A DNA stretch of 64,000 nucleotides, from contig NC_133297.1 of the NCBI RefSeq assembly GCF_005239225.2, positions 3,232,392 to 3,296,391 on the forward strand, read 5' to 3'. The stretch is from Populus alba. Lineage: Eukaryota; Streptophyta; Magnoliopsida; Malpighiales; Salicaceae. Under the pieces are notes generated by a model. That model saw only the letters and a list, made by a program, of their open reading frames with translations, was not told the origin of the DNA and searched no databases. This document shows positions 1 through 11,764 of this stretch, one piece after another. The stretch's first letter is position 1. The number at the start of each line of letters is the position of its first letter. The position numbers and the translations under genes are program-made.

Positions 1-2672
1 TACTGGTCACAAAACTTCTGCTCCACTTGAATTAATTTTTAGTGATGTATAGGGCCCTGCTCCTCTTTTTTCTTCATATGGCTATCGTTATTTTGTTATC
101 TTCGTTGATGCTTATACTAAATATGTATGGTATTATCCTCTAGTTGCCAAGTCTGATGTTTACTCTGTTTTTCATCAATTTCGGACTCTTGTCGAACGTC
201 AATTTTCCTTAAAAATAAAATTTTTTCAAACTGATTGGGGCGGTGAATACCGAAAACTATCCACATTTTTTTCAGACCATTGGTATTCATCATCGTCTGA
301 TTTGTCCCCACACTCATGAACAAAATGGAACAGTAGAGCATCGTCATAAGCATATTGTGGAAACAAGTTTTACTCTTTTAGGGCAATGTAAAGCACCTTT
401 TTTATTCTGGAATTATGCTTTTGAAACCTCTGTTTATCTTATAAATCGCATGCTTACTCCTATTCTTGCCCATCGCTCTCCGTTTGATTGTTTATTTCAA
501 CGGTCTCCTGATTATCATTTTTTGCGTACCTTTGGGTGTCTTTGTTTTCCTTTTCTGCGTCCATCTAATAATCATAAATTGGATTTTCGTTCCTCTCCAT
601 GTGTTTTTTTTTTATATAGTTCCTCGCATCTTAGTTATCGATGTCTTGACATTGCATCTCACTGTATTTATATTTCCTGTCATGTCCGCTTCCATGAACA
701 TGTGTTTCCATTTGATAATTCTGAACAGATTGCAAAGGTCTCCACCACAACCCCCACCCCACCCGCTACTGTCACCCTCCCAAATTTGCTAAACCACCCA
801 CCGCTACCCACTTTCACTAGCCACCCAAACAGCCCACAACACTCCGCTTTGCCACTCCAAACAGCCACCCAACCACAGCCTCCACCCATCCATTGGCCAT
901 CATCCTATGCTTGTTTATCTAACCCTTATGATGCAGGTTCAGATCGTCAATTGGTCTCCTCTCCTCATGGTCTTGGGGAAATTTCTAATCCCTCCCTGGC
1001 CCACACTCCTGCAGCTTCAGTCTCTACCTCCAGCCCCTCCTCTGCTGACAGTCCTGTGCTTGAGGCTGATTCTTTATCATCCTCTCCCGCTGGTCTGCAA
1101 CTTATGGTTGATTTGTCTTCTTATAAGCTACCACAGGTCTCCTCGCTACAACCGTCTTCCCCTGTGTCTCCACCAGCACACAGCAGACATCCTATGACTC
1201 TTAGACCGCGGCAGCCGAAGACAGCTAATCTGGTTGCTTCCGCTACCGCTACTTCTACCTCCACATGGGTATTGTATTCTCCCTCTTCTAAGCCTTTTGC
1301 ATTCTCTGATGCTGACCCGTATGCAGTTTGGCATAATGCTATGTGTGATGAGATCGCCGCTTTACGCAAAAATCGCACTTGGTCTTTGGTTCCATTTCAT
1401 CCTTCGATGAACGTTGTTGGCAGTAGATGGGTATATCGGATCAAACACCGTGTTGATGGTAGTATTGAGCGCTATAAAGCGCACCTTGTTGCTAGAGGTT
1501 TTACCCAGCAGGAAGGAATTGATTATTCTGAAACCTGCAGTCCAGTTATTAAGCAGGCCACTGTCCGATTGGTTTTCTCTATTGCGGTTTCGTGAAATTG
1601 GAAGATTCATCAGCTTGATATTCATAATGCCTTCCTCAATGGTGTTCTTACTGAAGAGGTCTACATGAAATAGCCTCCAGGTTTCATTGACTCTTCTCTT
1701 CCATCTCATGTGTGCAGATTGCACAAATCATTGTATGGTTTGAAACAGCCACCGAAAGCATGGTACACTCGTCTAAGTGATTTTTTGCTCTCCATCGGTT
1801 TCCGAGCTTCCAAGGTTGACACCTCCTTGTTTATCTTATCTGATGGTACTAATATCTTTTATCTCCTGGTGTATGTTCATGATATTCTGCTCACGGGTAG
1901 CAACTCTGCTATGCTCCATCACCTTATACAGTTACTCAGTTCTGAGTTCAAGCTTCGTGACTTAGGTGTTGTTCACTACTTTCTGGGTATTGAAGTTCAG
2001 TCTACCAGTATGGATTTAATGCTGCGTCAACATAAATATATTCTTGACATCCTGACCCGAGCTGATATGACTTCCTGCAAACCAGTTGATACTCTAGTCT
2101 CCCCTTCGAAAGTCATTTTATTACCGGATCATTCATTCTCTGATCCTACACGATTTCGTCAAATCGTGGGTGCTCTTCAATATCTTACCTTCACCCGTCC
2201 AGATATATGCTTTGTTGTTAACAGAGTTTGTCAGTTTATGCATGCTCCTACAGATTCTCATTGGACCGCTGTCAAACGTATTTTACGCTATCTTAAAGGT
2301 ACGGCATCTTATGGTTTCCATATCACTCGAGGCTCCTCTTTTGCTCTACATGGCTTTATAGATGCAGATTGGGATGGTAGTATTGATGATCGCAAGTCTA
2401 TGGGCGGCTATCTTGTCTTTTTTGGTCAGACGCCGATTTCTTGGAAACCAGGCAAGCAACGCACTGTTGCTCGCTCCTCTACTGAGGCTGAGTATAAAGC
2501 CCTTGCTGATGGTACCGCTGAAGTCATTTGGCTTCAATACTTGTTAACAGATTTGCAGGTTCCCTCAGTCTCTGCCCCTACCATTTGGTGTGATAATCTT
2601 GGTGCTACCTATCTCTCAGCAAATCCTATCTTCCATGCTCGTACTAAGCATGTTGATTTTTTTTTTAAATAG
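1..2672 (+). pseudogene. copia pol remnant (integrase, reverse transcriptase, RNase H)
   Basis: The integrase core is readable from position 1, with an EQNGTVEH segment near 320. A Ser/Thr/Pro-rich linker follows at about 740-1290. The RT domain opens near 1330 with a WSLVPFHPSMNVVGSRWVYRIK segment. The frame breaks at about 1590, and an in-frame TAG lies at 1671-1673. RT then continues from 1710 through LHKSLYGLKQ. The RT active-site box reads YVHD (1872-1883) instead of YVDD, so a catalytic aspartate is lost; the sister copy at 31392-31403 keeps YVDD. RNase H is seen in DADWDGS, SSTEAEYKAL and the WCDN segment. The reading stops at KHVDF plus a run of Phe codons. It cannot encode a working polyprotein. 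Confidence 0.87.
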
Positions 2673-2756
2673 TGAATCTTACTTTTAGGCACCAACTTGC
2701 AATTGCTCGAAATCTTGGTTAGGCTATTAGCATTACTAAATTAATTGTTTTACCAC
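1..2756 (+). mobile_element. Ty1-copia retrotransposon fragment, truncated, left edge outside window
   Basis: Copia-type pol sequence in the order integrase, reverse transcriptase, RNase H. The same DNA recurs at about 29540-32220 inside the LTR-bounded copia element at 27837-32607, which identifies the family. Gag and the 5' end lie outside the window. No 3' LTR follows: recognisable pol ends near 2672 and the sequence abuts a CACTA element at 2760. An in-frame TAG at 48-50 replaces a Trp codon kept in the sister copy. The element is dead and is best read as a truncated relic. Confidence 0.88.
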
Positions 2757-2759
2757 TGA

Positions 2760-4197
2760 CACTACCAAAAAAATTAATAAATACAAGTGAAAATATCGAG
2801 AAAATATTTTTGTTGGTAAATTTTTTAGGGATTTTGTCAACAGAAATATTCTCTCGGTATATACCGAGAGAATTATAGTGGGAAAAAAAATTAAAACAAA
2901 GCAAAAACAAAATAATGAGGTGTTATTTTACCAACAGAATTATCGACAGTATAAATTCTGTTGGTAAAATCCGTTGGTAAATTCATTTGTAAACTATGAA
3001 CACTGTTCATCATGTCAATTATAAAGGGAATCACCGATGGAATTTTCCGTCGGTATTTTCCAGAGAGCTTCAGAATTGTTCACTTTCCAATTGCACTGTT
3101 AATTGTTGTTCCTTATAGACAAAATCACCGACGAATTGAAAAGTCTTTGGTGTTATTTGGCGGTTTTCTAGAAAAAAAACAATTAATTTTAGATTTTTAT
3201 TTAAATATTACAAACGGAATCATCGACGGATTAAAAAATCGTTGGTGATTGTTGGCATTTTCTGAAAACTTTTTATGAAATTAAATATTACACACAAAAT
3301 AATTAAAAATATTAATATTTAATTATTCGTTGGTAAAACCATCGTTAACGAGCCCCAATAAAAATTCTGAATCCTCTTATTTCACAAGAGAGAGACTCAT
3401 TTCTTATTTTTCTTCTACTTCTTCTTTTTCACTATATGTAAAAAACATCAATATCTATTTATGTCTCTTCTCTTCTCTTCTCTTCTCCTTCTCTTCTCTT
3501 TCCATGCTCGAGTATGTCTTTCTTCTTCTTCTCTTTTATCCTTTTAGTTTTTTTAAAAAAATTAATATGCTTTATGAAATTTTTTTCTCTCTCCTTAGCT
3601 TCACTTGCAACTACATTAAGGTAACATTTTTCTTTTTTCTTCTTTTTTCATGATTTTTTTCACTATATTTGTTTTTTATTTTATTTTTAATTGTTTTTGT
3701 TCTTAACAATTGTATAAATGTTGTTGTGAGATTTTTTTTATATGAGATCAATTTTTAGTTGATTTATTTATAGGATTTTAAAATTTTTAACAATTACAAC
3801 TTCATTTTTTTCATATGAATTTCTTTAGTTGAATTTATTTTTTCATTTTATTTATTTGTTGCAATTTTTTTTGAGTTGATATTCTTATTCTTTTTTTCCA
3901 AGCATTTTGAGTATATATTATAGAGTGTTGATTTATGTTAATTTCATCATTTTATAATTTTATAAAATGGATTTTTTAAAAAATATTTTTAAATAATTAC
4001 CGATGAAATTACCAATGATATTTTTTTAGGGATATGCCAACGGAATAAAATGGGTATTTTTTTATACGTCTGTTCCGTCAATAAATTCATCAGTAATAAT
4101 ATTTTTTTTATTACCAAAAAACAAAAAAATACCGATGAAAGATTCACTGACGGAGCATTTTTTTATTCCGTCGGTAAAACTGTTAAATGTTGTAGTA
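2760..4197. mobile_element. non-autonomous CACTA (En/Spm-type) DNA transposon
   Basis: The 5' end is CACTACCAAAAAAATT at 2760 and the 3' end reads TGTTGTAGTA, a degraded inverse of the CACTA terminus. A 3-bp target duplication TGA flanks it (2757-2759 and 4198-4200). Inside are many copies of a subterminal motif of the type accgatggaa...ttccgtcggt, in both orientations, for example at 3033-3054, about 3123-3145, 4000-4085 and 4148-4175. No transposase is recognisable; the reading frames inside are T-rich and unconvincing. The 3' terminus and TGA flank recur at 26900-26912 as TGTTGTAGTG.TGA, so the element was present before that flank was duplicated. Confidence 0.78.
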
Positions 4198-5041
4198 TGA
4201 AATGTCTAAAATAGCTTTATTAATTTTTATTTGACTAATTTACTAAAAAATAAAAAATAAAAATCAAAGCTTTAAAAAATTCAAAATAAGTTTTTTCTTC
4301 TCAGTTATATCTCACTACATTTAGGCAAGACACAAGTTCGAACAAATGCAAGTCCTAATTCTTTTGCCGGCATTACATTGCTCAAGAAAAGGTTCTAAAT
4401 AAATCCATGTAAAGATTTTCAATAATACCTGTCAAATCAAGGAATCCAATCCAAAATCTAAGCCACCATGAATTTCAAAACCCACTTATTTGTTTAATGA
4501 AACACGCTTAAAGACTTTTCCAGACTGTAAGAAATAGACCGTAGGACACATTGGTTAATTCTCAAATCTACTCTACCTAGGTATAATAAGTTAATTGCCA
4601 AATCAATTTTGTGAGCACGTTTTCCAATAAATTATAGTCGCTTGCTGCCGTAGGCTAATTCTAGTTTGAAAATACCAACGCTAATTAAATTCTATATTAC
4701 CCTTGTATCTTTTAATAAGGATACTTTCTACGTATTAGTATTAAAGTCTAGTGAAGGAATAAATAGACCTGTTTAATTTATTTTTTAAAATAATTAACAA
4801 TTATTTACATTTATAATTTATTAAATCAAATCTACTGATACCGCATCTCTTATTGAAATCCTAGATGTCAAGTTATCGATATATACGCAGTAAAGACAAA
4901 CAAGATGATAGGTATGCATGGCTGAAGCGGGACCCGTTTATCAAATATCGAATCGAACATCTTATACACATCCACAATATCACAGGTACTATATATAATT
5001 TTGAATATTTGATCGATCACTACATAGATCCAAACCAATCC
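4198..5041 (+). repeat. duplicated CYP82-A 5' flank (copy 1)
   Basis: This non-coding block, from the CACTA boundary to just before the CYP82-A start codon, is found again at 26910-27836 and, after a copia insertion, at 32613-32770. Colinear matches include the segment around caagacacaagttcgaac (4327), the tract aagacttttccagactgtaag (about 4509), and the last 150 bp before the P450 start. The second copy has no P450 after it. The block carries the likely promoter of CYP82-A. Confidence 0.85.
4990..4998 (+). promoter_or_regulatory. putative TATA box of CYP82-A
   Basis: TATATATAA lies about 45 bp before the ATG at 5042. This would place the transcription start near 5020-5025 and leave a very short 5' UTR. 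In the orphan copy near 32720 the same place is broken by inserted bases. The assignment is by position only. Confidence 0.4.
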
Positions 5042-7126
5042 ATGGATTTCCCCTTTCAGTTCTCAGCAACTGCTGTACTTATTCTGTTTGCCTTTATTAC
5101 GCCCTCGATCTACTATTTGTTTCGGATTCCAGGAAAGGAGATAAGCAAGAAGAGAGCACCGCCGGAAGCTGCCGGTGCATGGCCCCTTATTGGCCATCTC
5201 CATCTACTAGCAGGCTCACAACCACCCCATATAACTTTGGGAAACTTGGCTGACAAGTATGGTCCGATATTCACCGTCAAGCTTGGAGTCCATCGAACTT
5301 TGATAGTGAGTAACTGGGAGATGGCCAAGGAGTGTCTAAGGACCAATGACAAAGCTTTCGCTACTCGACCTAAGACTCTTGCAATGGATATCTTGGGCTA
5401 CAATTACAGCATTCTTAGTTTTAGCCCCTACGGAACTTATTGGCGTCTGATACGCAAGATAGTCACTCTTGAGGTTCTCTCTAATCATCGACTGGAGATG
5501 TTCAGACATGTTCGAGAGGATGAGGTAAGGGATGCTGTAGGAGCGTTATACCAGCAATGGATCAGGAACAAAAGCAATTCACAAAAGCTTTTGGTGGAGA
5601 TGAAGAGATGGTTTAGTGACATAACTTTAAACGTTATATTGAAGATAATTGTTAGCAAGCGATATGTGGATTATGCAAACCGTGGAGAGGAAAAGCCAAG
5701 CGATGAATGGAGGGATTCAATGAGAACATTTTTAGAATTGTCAGGAATGTTTGTAGTGTCTGACGCCCTTCCATTTTTAAGATGGTTGGATTTGGGAGGA
5801 GCTGAGAAGGCAATGAAAAGGACAGCAAAAAATCTAGACCATGCGGTTGAAAAATGGTTAGAAGAGCACAAGCAGAAGAAAGCTTCTGAGACAGCTAAGG
5901 GAGAAGATGATTTCATGGATTTGATGCTGTCCGTCGACTTGGATGATGCTAAAGAGCTTTCTAATCGCAGTGCTGATACCATCACTAAGGCTACATGTCT
6001 GGTATGCTATTTTTCTACAAACTTATGGTATAACATTAATGGACGGGCGTGTGTGTAGATATATATAAAAATTTAATATTAAAAAAAATGAATAATGATT
6101 GTGTGAAGAAACATTAGCTCATACCTTGTTTTGATGATGATGCCATAATAATTTATTATGAAACTCCGCTAAGGCCTGATTTTAGTGTCTTCTCAATTTT
6201 GGCTGGTTATAACCAACCAATACTCTATGGAAACGAACTTTTAGAATCGTTTGCCCTGTCGGATTAAAAGTAGTTATTGTTTTTGTTATAATGCATGTCT
6301 GATGAATTTAGGCTTCTTCTTCTTCTTGTTTTTTTTTTAAAAAAAAAAAAAAAAAATTAGCTTTGTTTACACAAATCCACAATTGAGTTACATACATTGG
6401 TAATCATTAAAACTCTTAATTAATTAGTTAATTTAACTTGGACATTACTTTAGACATGTAAATTTGCAAATAATTATTTTCTTGAATATTTCACAGACTC
6501 TTATTCTAGCAGCATCAGACACTACATCAGTTACATTAACTTGGACTCTCTCTTTACTACTAAACAATCGCGAGGTCTTAAAGAAAGCACAAGATGAACT
6601 AGACATCCATGTTGGTAGAGAAAGGCAAGTGAAGGAGTCTGACATGAAAAACTTGGTCTACTTGCAAGCTATTATCAAGGAAACCTTTCGTTTATATCCC
6701 GCTGCACCACTGTCTGGACCCCATGAATCCATGGAGGAATGTACCGTAGGTGGCTACCATATTCCTGCCGGCACGCGCCTATTCACAAATCTCTCAAAGA
6801 TTCACCGAGATCCACAAGTGTGGTCGGACCCTGATGAGTTTCAACCAGAAAGGTTTCTGACTACTCACAAGGATTGTGATTTTCGAGGCCAACATTTTGA
6901 GTTTATTCCATTTGGTAGCGGAAGAAGAATGTGCCCTGGAATCTCGTTTGCCCTTCAAGTCCTGAACCTTGCACTTGCTACTTTGCTGCATGGGTTCGAC
7001 ATAGAGACTCTGGATGATGCACCGTTTGATATGACTGAAACCGGTGGAATAACCAACGTCAAAGCCACACCTCTAAAAGCCCTTCTCACTCCTCGTCTTT
7101 CTCCTGGCTTGTATGATCTGCAATAA
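5042..7126 (+). CDS. cytochrome P450, CYP82 family (CYP82-A), two exons
   Basis: Exon 1 is 5042-6001 and exon 2 is 6497-7126, joined by a GT...AG phase-0 intron after Leu320, giving 529 residues, the normal CYP82 length. The ATG at 5042 is chosen because it begins the membrane anchor (MDFPFQF then a hydrophobic stretch to about residue 25), followed by a basic, Pro-rich hinge (KKRAPPEAAGAWPLIGH). An upstream in-frame ATG at 4865 lies in duplicated promoter DNA. P450 signatures: I-helix AASDTT (325-330), K-helix ExxR at 382-385, PERF (437-440) and heme loop PFGSGRRMCPG (458-468) with Cys466 as thiolate ligand. CYP82 enzymes are ER-bound, depend on NADPH-P450 reductase and hydroxylate phenolic, coumarin, flavone, alkaloid or terpenoid substrates. 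The substrate is not deducible here. First gene of a three-member cluster. Confidence 0.93.
6002..6496 (+). other. intron of CYP82-A
   Basis: The donor is ctg|GTATGC and the acceptor tcacAG|ACTCTT. Joining them keeps the frame into the I-helix, and CYP82-B (15575-15734) and CYP82-C (37661-38051) have an intron at the same place. It contains a mixed poly-T/poly-A run at about 6328-6357. Confidence 0.85.
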
Positions 7127-8915
7127 ATATGGAGAGTCCCGTCCTTCCCTGGCTTCTGCTGCATCTAAATCCTTAATATATATACTAGCGTGCAAATTAA
7201 TGTAACCTCTCTATATAAATAAAAATCATTAGCACTCATCCATTCGTCCTTGTATCTGCTCTCTCCCATATCATTCCTTCACTCGTAATAATTGACAGCC
7301 CTAGGAGAAAAAAGAAAAAAATCCAAATAGCTTATTGACAGCCGTAAAATATTGAACTCTGAATTCAAATTTCCATCTTATAAATTGAATATCATATATA
7401 ATATATCAATTAGTCTACTAAAGTCCCTAAAAAAAAAATTAAAGAGGCTTTGTCGTTTCATAATTATTTTATTTTTTTAATTCAAAAACTATTTTTCAAT
7501 CTATTTTTATCCTAAAATACAAAGAAAATATTTTAAGAAGTGATAAATCTATCCATAATATTAAAAAATCTAAAATCAATCTGAAACAAAAAATCTAATC
7601 AAGCTCAAATATATTTTTTCATAAATTTTAAAAGTGAAAAAAAATACATAATATGAAACTTCGCTTATTAAATGGAATCATTTGATACAAATATCATTTT
7701 TTTATGGTCTAATTCGATGCCAACATATTTTTTTTTCTCTATCACCAGAATCTAGCATCTTCTCTCTCTTCTTCTTCAAATTAGAGACTAAAAAATAATA
7801 AAAATATATTTTTATACCAAACTTATATTGGAAAAATATTGAAATACCAGATATGTACAAGTTTTTGTATGTAAACTTTGAAACCATCATTTTATTTATG
7901 GTGTTTTTTCTAATTTGTTTTTTTATTTTTTAATTTTATTTTTAGTCAACAAGTTTAACTTAATTGTCCTTGAATTTGTCTTAGAAAGTATGTAATCGCA
8001 TAAAAAAATAATGTGAGGATTAAATTAAAAAAAAAGATATTTATAAATTTACTTATTCATAATAAAATATGAAAAAATGGATAGTGCTAGCTGTGGAAAG
8101 CACATGCATTTTAATTTCTTAATTAATGATCGGTCACAATCAACGAAGACAAATCACAATGTATGATCTTCAAGTGGCCTTCCTTTGACGTCCACTTTCT
8201 TCCTTTATATATGTATGTGTGTGTGTTAATTACGGGCACAAGGAATAAAGACAAAGAAGATTAGTCTTCATCAATCGCGATATTACTTTCCAACACACAA
8301 ATTCACAGACAAGTTTATTGTAAAATCCTTTTTATCGTACCTAACTATTATTATTGAAATCCTCAACGGTGGAGTGAATTCGAAGGGTATTTTATTATTA
8401 TTATTATTATATCATTAATCCACAAATAAGCAGTTACTTTCAAAAGCTAAATCATAAAAGAGAATTCGTCAACTTAAAATTTACAATTGATTGCATATTT
8501 TATATATGGGTTAAGAAATATAAATGTTAAGATTCAAATTAGGAATATCTTGTCCCTTTAGTTAATTCCTTACAATTTAATTAATTATTATTAGCTTAGT
8601 TACTAGTAGCTGACTTGTGGTGAATTTGAAGGTTTGTTGTAAAATATAATCTTAATCTTAATCATTTAAGAAATAGTCAAGTCCCTTTGTTTCTTACGAG
8701 ATACATCCACCACAGAAGATAATTATCAGTCATTCTTAGAGTTTGGTAAGATAATTGAAAAAATGGTAATGCCCTTTATTTTTGACGAGATAAATCCACC
8801 ACTGAAGATAATTATCAGTCATTGAATTCGGTTTTAGGTAATGGCTGCTACAATTATGTAATTAAAATTAGTAGACATCTTTATACTATATTGATTTAGT
8901 TAGACGAGTCCCTCT

Positions 8916-8946
<31 letters not shown>

Positions 8947-9268
8947 CTATAATTCAGTTTTTTATCATATAAATTAAAGCAGTTTAGAGTGAAGGACATC
9001 GATTAATCAATTATTGACCTATTACATATTGACACATGTTCAACTTTTATTAAAAATATTACAGTTCGGATAATATAAGAATAAGTTTTATCATTTTTTT
9101 TTAATAAAAAAAGGCAAATTTAACCAAATTAATATAATATATAAATATATATATACAAGATTTTTAATCCCCGCGTTACCTACACTTCTCATGAAAATGA
9201 CGTTGCCAAGAGCTTATTGCATGGATAGAGTAAGGTGGTCTCTGTCAAAAAACCAGCACAACCGAATA
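7127..9268. other. intergenic, AT-rich, no gene seen
   Basis: Holds the 3' flank of CYP82-A (AATAAA-like signals near 7122 and 7213) and AT-rich sequence with no convincing coding. Near 8200-8230 a TTTATATATGTATG stretch followed by less AT-rich DNA looks promoter-like, but no gene follows. A 27-base A run lies at about 8921-8946. Confidence 0.5.
8680..8826. repeat. local tandem duplication (~60 bp unit, two copies)
   Basis: The segment cacagaagataattatcag with its upstream flank (about 8680-8737) recurs at about 8771-8826 as cactgaagataattatcag, preceded both times by a 'gacgagataaatccacca'-like tract. The two copies are about 90 bp apart and diverged at several positions. Confidence 0.6.
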
Positions 9269-9640
9269 GATGTTACCAGAACCAGAGAGCTGAGCAAATG
9301 AGTGATCTTTTTTTATATCTTCGCAACTCTCAACACGCTCTTCTTCACTCACTGCATCGACCACCCCAACGTATCTTAAGACATCCCCTACATCCTCAGC
9401 CTCTTGTCTCTCCCTTGCCATTTCACTGTCAAATTGTGGCAGCTGCTGCATATGTTCTTCAGCAGATGCACTAGCTCTCGGTGGTTGAGGGACAAGACTC
9501 TGAACAAGGATGTCGGAAAGTTCCAACTTTAAACTAGATTCTCGTGAAAGAATGATAACCTTTCTGGCAACATCTGTTCCAGATAGATCATCCCTTGTAT
9601 CGGGCTCGGTATATCCTGCCTATCTATCTGCCATCACATC
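9269..9640 (-). pseudogene. fragment of bifunctional aspartokinase/homoserine dehydrogenase, middle of HSDH domain
   Basis: Read on the minus strand, this gives AGYTEPDTRDDLSGTDVARK, then a segment with QSLVP, ASASAEE, MQQLPQFD and LRYVGVVDAV, ending KKDHSFAQLSGSGNI. I recognise this as the homoserine dehydrogenase part of the plastid enzyme of aspartate-derived amino-acid synthesis (homoserine branch to Thr, Met and Ile). A stop precedes AGYTEPD and the match ends abruptly at 9269, where the next residues of the family should follow. There is no start, no aspartokinase domain and no C-terminus, so it is a gene fragment. The C-terminal piece lies about 3.3 kb away on the wrong side (12970-13072). 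Confidence 0.75.
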
Positions 9641-9854
9641 ACTAATGTTAATAAATATGAAGTTATTTTATTTATTAGTTATTAAGAATAAAATAATTTC
9701 TTCTGTTTTTTTTTTTTATTATTCTAGTCTATATATAGTCTTTTTATATTTAGATTAAGTTATTTTACTTTTAGTAATTCATTATGTTATACAGTATCAA
9801 TAAAACACTAGCTTCCTCTTCTTTTTCATTTTTTTCTTTTTTTTTTTCTTATAG

Positions 9855-9973
9855 ACTATCAAACAACTAAATGCTCACGTGCCTATGAAATTATTGAAAA
9901 TATAACTCAAAGTTACACTGAAAATCCCTTCAATGCTCAATATTTAATCCCCGGTCTCAAGGAGACCTCGTAA
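9855..9973 (+). other. possible orphan exon, unrecognised
   Basis: After a long pyrimidine tract ending in TTATAG, a short open frame encodes a non-low-complexity peptide beginning with residues like YQTTKCSRAYEII and ending LIPGLKETS before TAA at 9971-9973. It looks like an exon with a splice acceptor, but I do not recognise the family and no partner exon is visible. It could equally be chance. Confidence 0.2.
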
Positions 9974-10215
9974 AGTGCTAATAATTGGAAGAATAAATAC
10001 AGGTACAGGTAATGATATTTAAACTTGTGTTTGTTTAATTATCAAAGTTATGATATTATATTAAAAAATTATCTCGTTTAAAAGTTTAAATAGGGCTCGA
10101 AACTTATAGAGGTTTAAATAGGGCTTGAAACTTATAGAGTTGTACATTAACTTACATTATTAATTAAATTTTATTTGAAAAAAAGAATAATGATAATGAA
10201 ATTTAAATCCATAAC

Positions 10216-10220
10216 TGTTT
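10216..10220. repeat. 5' target-site duplication TGTTT of solo LTR 1
   Basis: Identical to 12806-12810 on the other side of the LTR. It fixes the element borders. Confidence 0.82.
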
Positions 10221-10705
10221 TGTCGTAACCTATTTTTGGGTCCCCGCATAAGAAAAGAGAAGAATAAAAATTAAAAAAAAAAAAATGGTTGAGGAGGTTC
10301 AAAGATATAAATGTCAAAATTTGGCAGTATATCATTGACTAGTAAGAGCCCTATTGATTAAGGAAATTTTATTTGAGGAAAAAAGTACAAAATCAGATGT
10401 TTATGGACTCAATTAAATTTTATTGAAGGTTTAATTGAATTATTGGAGGGTTTGATTGCAAGAAAATTTGATTTTTAAGTCAATTTGGGTTTTAATTGGA
10501 AGAAATTGAAGTTCTGGGGTCAAATTATATATTTTTAAAGTTGATTGGGTCAAATCAGGGGCTTAATTGCATACATATTGAAGTCTGGTGGCCAATTAAG
10601 GACTTAATCGCAGAAATCCAAAACCAAGGACTACAATGAAAAAGGCGCGCAAATTGAAGGGCTGAACTGAAATTGATGCATTTTGGCGCCATTTTCCTTT
10701 TAAAT

Positions 10706-10741
10706 GAAACGGCGCGTTTTGGGCAAAACGGCGCCGTTTCA
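10706..10741 (+). repeat. inverted repeat in solo LTR 1 upstream of TATA
   Basis: Arms GAAACGGCGC and GCGCCGTTTC surround a short centre that itself pairs (GTTTTGggcAAAAC). It is a near-continuous palindrome in the presumed U3 region. Comparable GC-rich sequence exists in LTR 2 near 41390 but without the same perfect symmetry. Confidence 0.6.
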
Positions 10742-11044
10742 TGTAATGTTAAAAAAAAAAAAAAAAAAAAAGAAAGAGGTTTACGGTGCTGTTTTGAACG
10801 GCACCATAAGTTCTTCTTCTTCCCCTGCACACGCAGGGAACAGGGGAAGAAGAAGAAATGCTCCCCTGCCTTTCGGTCCTCTCCCTCTCTCCTAAAACCA
10901 GAAAAGCCGGCCACGACCCATGCCTACACAGACCCTGCCACACGCCACCATGATGAAAAGTCAGGCGCCGAAAGCTGCGAGTGATCTCCGGCTCACCTTA
11001 CCCTGCACCATGGCAGGGGTAAGGTGGCCCTTCCCTCCTCTGCC

Positions 11045-11052
11045 TATAAATA
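11045..11052 (+). promoter_or_regulatory. TATA box of solo LTR 1
   Basis: TATAAATA sits just after GC-balanced sequence and before a G/A-rich stretch. It matches the position of TATAAAA in the related LTR 2 (41218-41224, minus strand), so this is the likely U3/R border region. Confidence 0.5.
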
Positions 11053-11764
11053 CCAGAGGAGGGAGTGCAAATGAAAAAAAAGAGGGAAGAGGGGAAAGCT
11101 GTGAACGTTTGTTGGAGAAACCGAAAGAGAAAAAGGAAGGAAAAGGGAGAGAAGCTGTGATTGATTTTTTGAAAACACCGAGAGAGAGAACCGAGAAGTT
11201 TTTTTGAAAGAAACCGAAAGAGAGAAAGACTAAGGAGAGAAGGGAAAACTGGGAACCACCTGAGAGGAGTGTTACAGGGGGAAGAAGGGAAGAAGAGTGG
11301 GGGGAAAGCTGTGAACGTTTTGAAGGGAAACCAAGAGAGAGAACGTTGGGTTTTGTCTGAGAAACCGAAAGAGAGAAAGAAAAGGAAAAAAGTGAGCAAG
11401 CTGGGAAGGAGTTTTGGGAACGGCAGAGGAGAGAAAATGAGATACTGAAGAAGGAGAACAGAAAGTGACAGAGGAAGAAATACCGGAGAAGAAGTGCAAC
11501 AGCAGCTGCCACCGCCATCCTGCATCATCGACACTGCCATCGCCACCGCAGAACCAGAGAAGAAGAAGAGGAGCAGAACAGAGAGAGGGAACAACGGAAA
11601 AAACTGAGAGGAAAGTAACTGAGAAGGGAAACAGAGGAGACAGTAGCCGACTATTCCACCACCTCTGCCGCCCCCGCTGCCTCCAGCGTCGCTACCGCTC
11701 CAGGTAATCGTCTTCCCCCCACTGCCTTTCGTTTGTATATTCCCTGCTGTTTTCATTTTTTGCA

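Noticed and set aside
3330..3653. 107-codon frame inside the CACTA element as a transposase piece
   Set aside because: T-rich low-complexity hydrophobic sequence without transposase motifs.
4865..5041. Extra 59 residues upstream of the CYP82-A start
   Set aside because: This DNA is duplicated non-coding promoter sequence with a TATA box, and the P450 membrane anchor begins at 5042.
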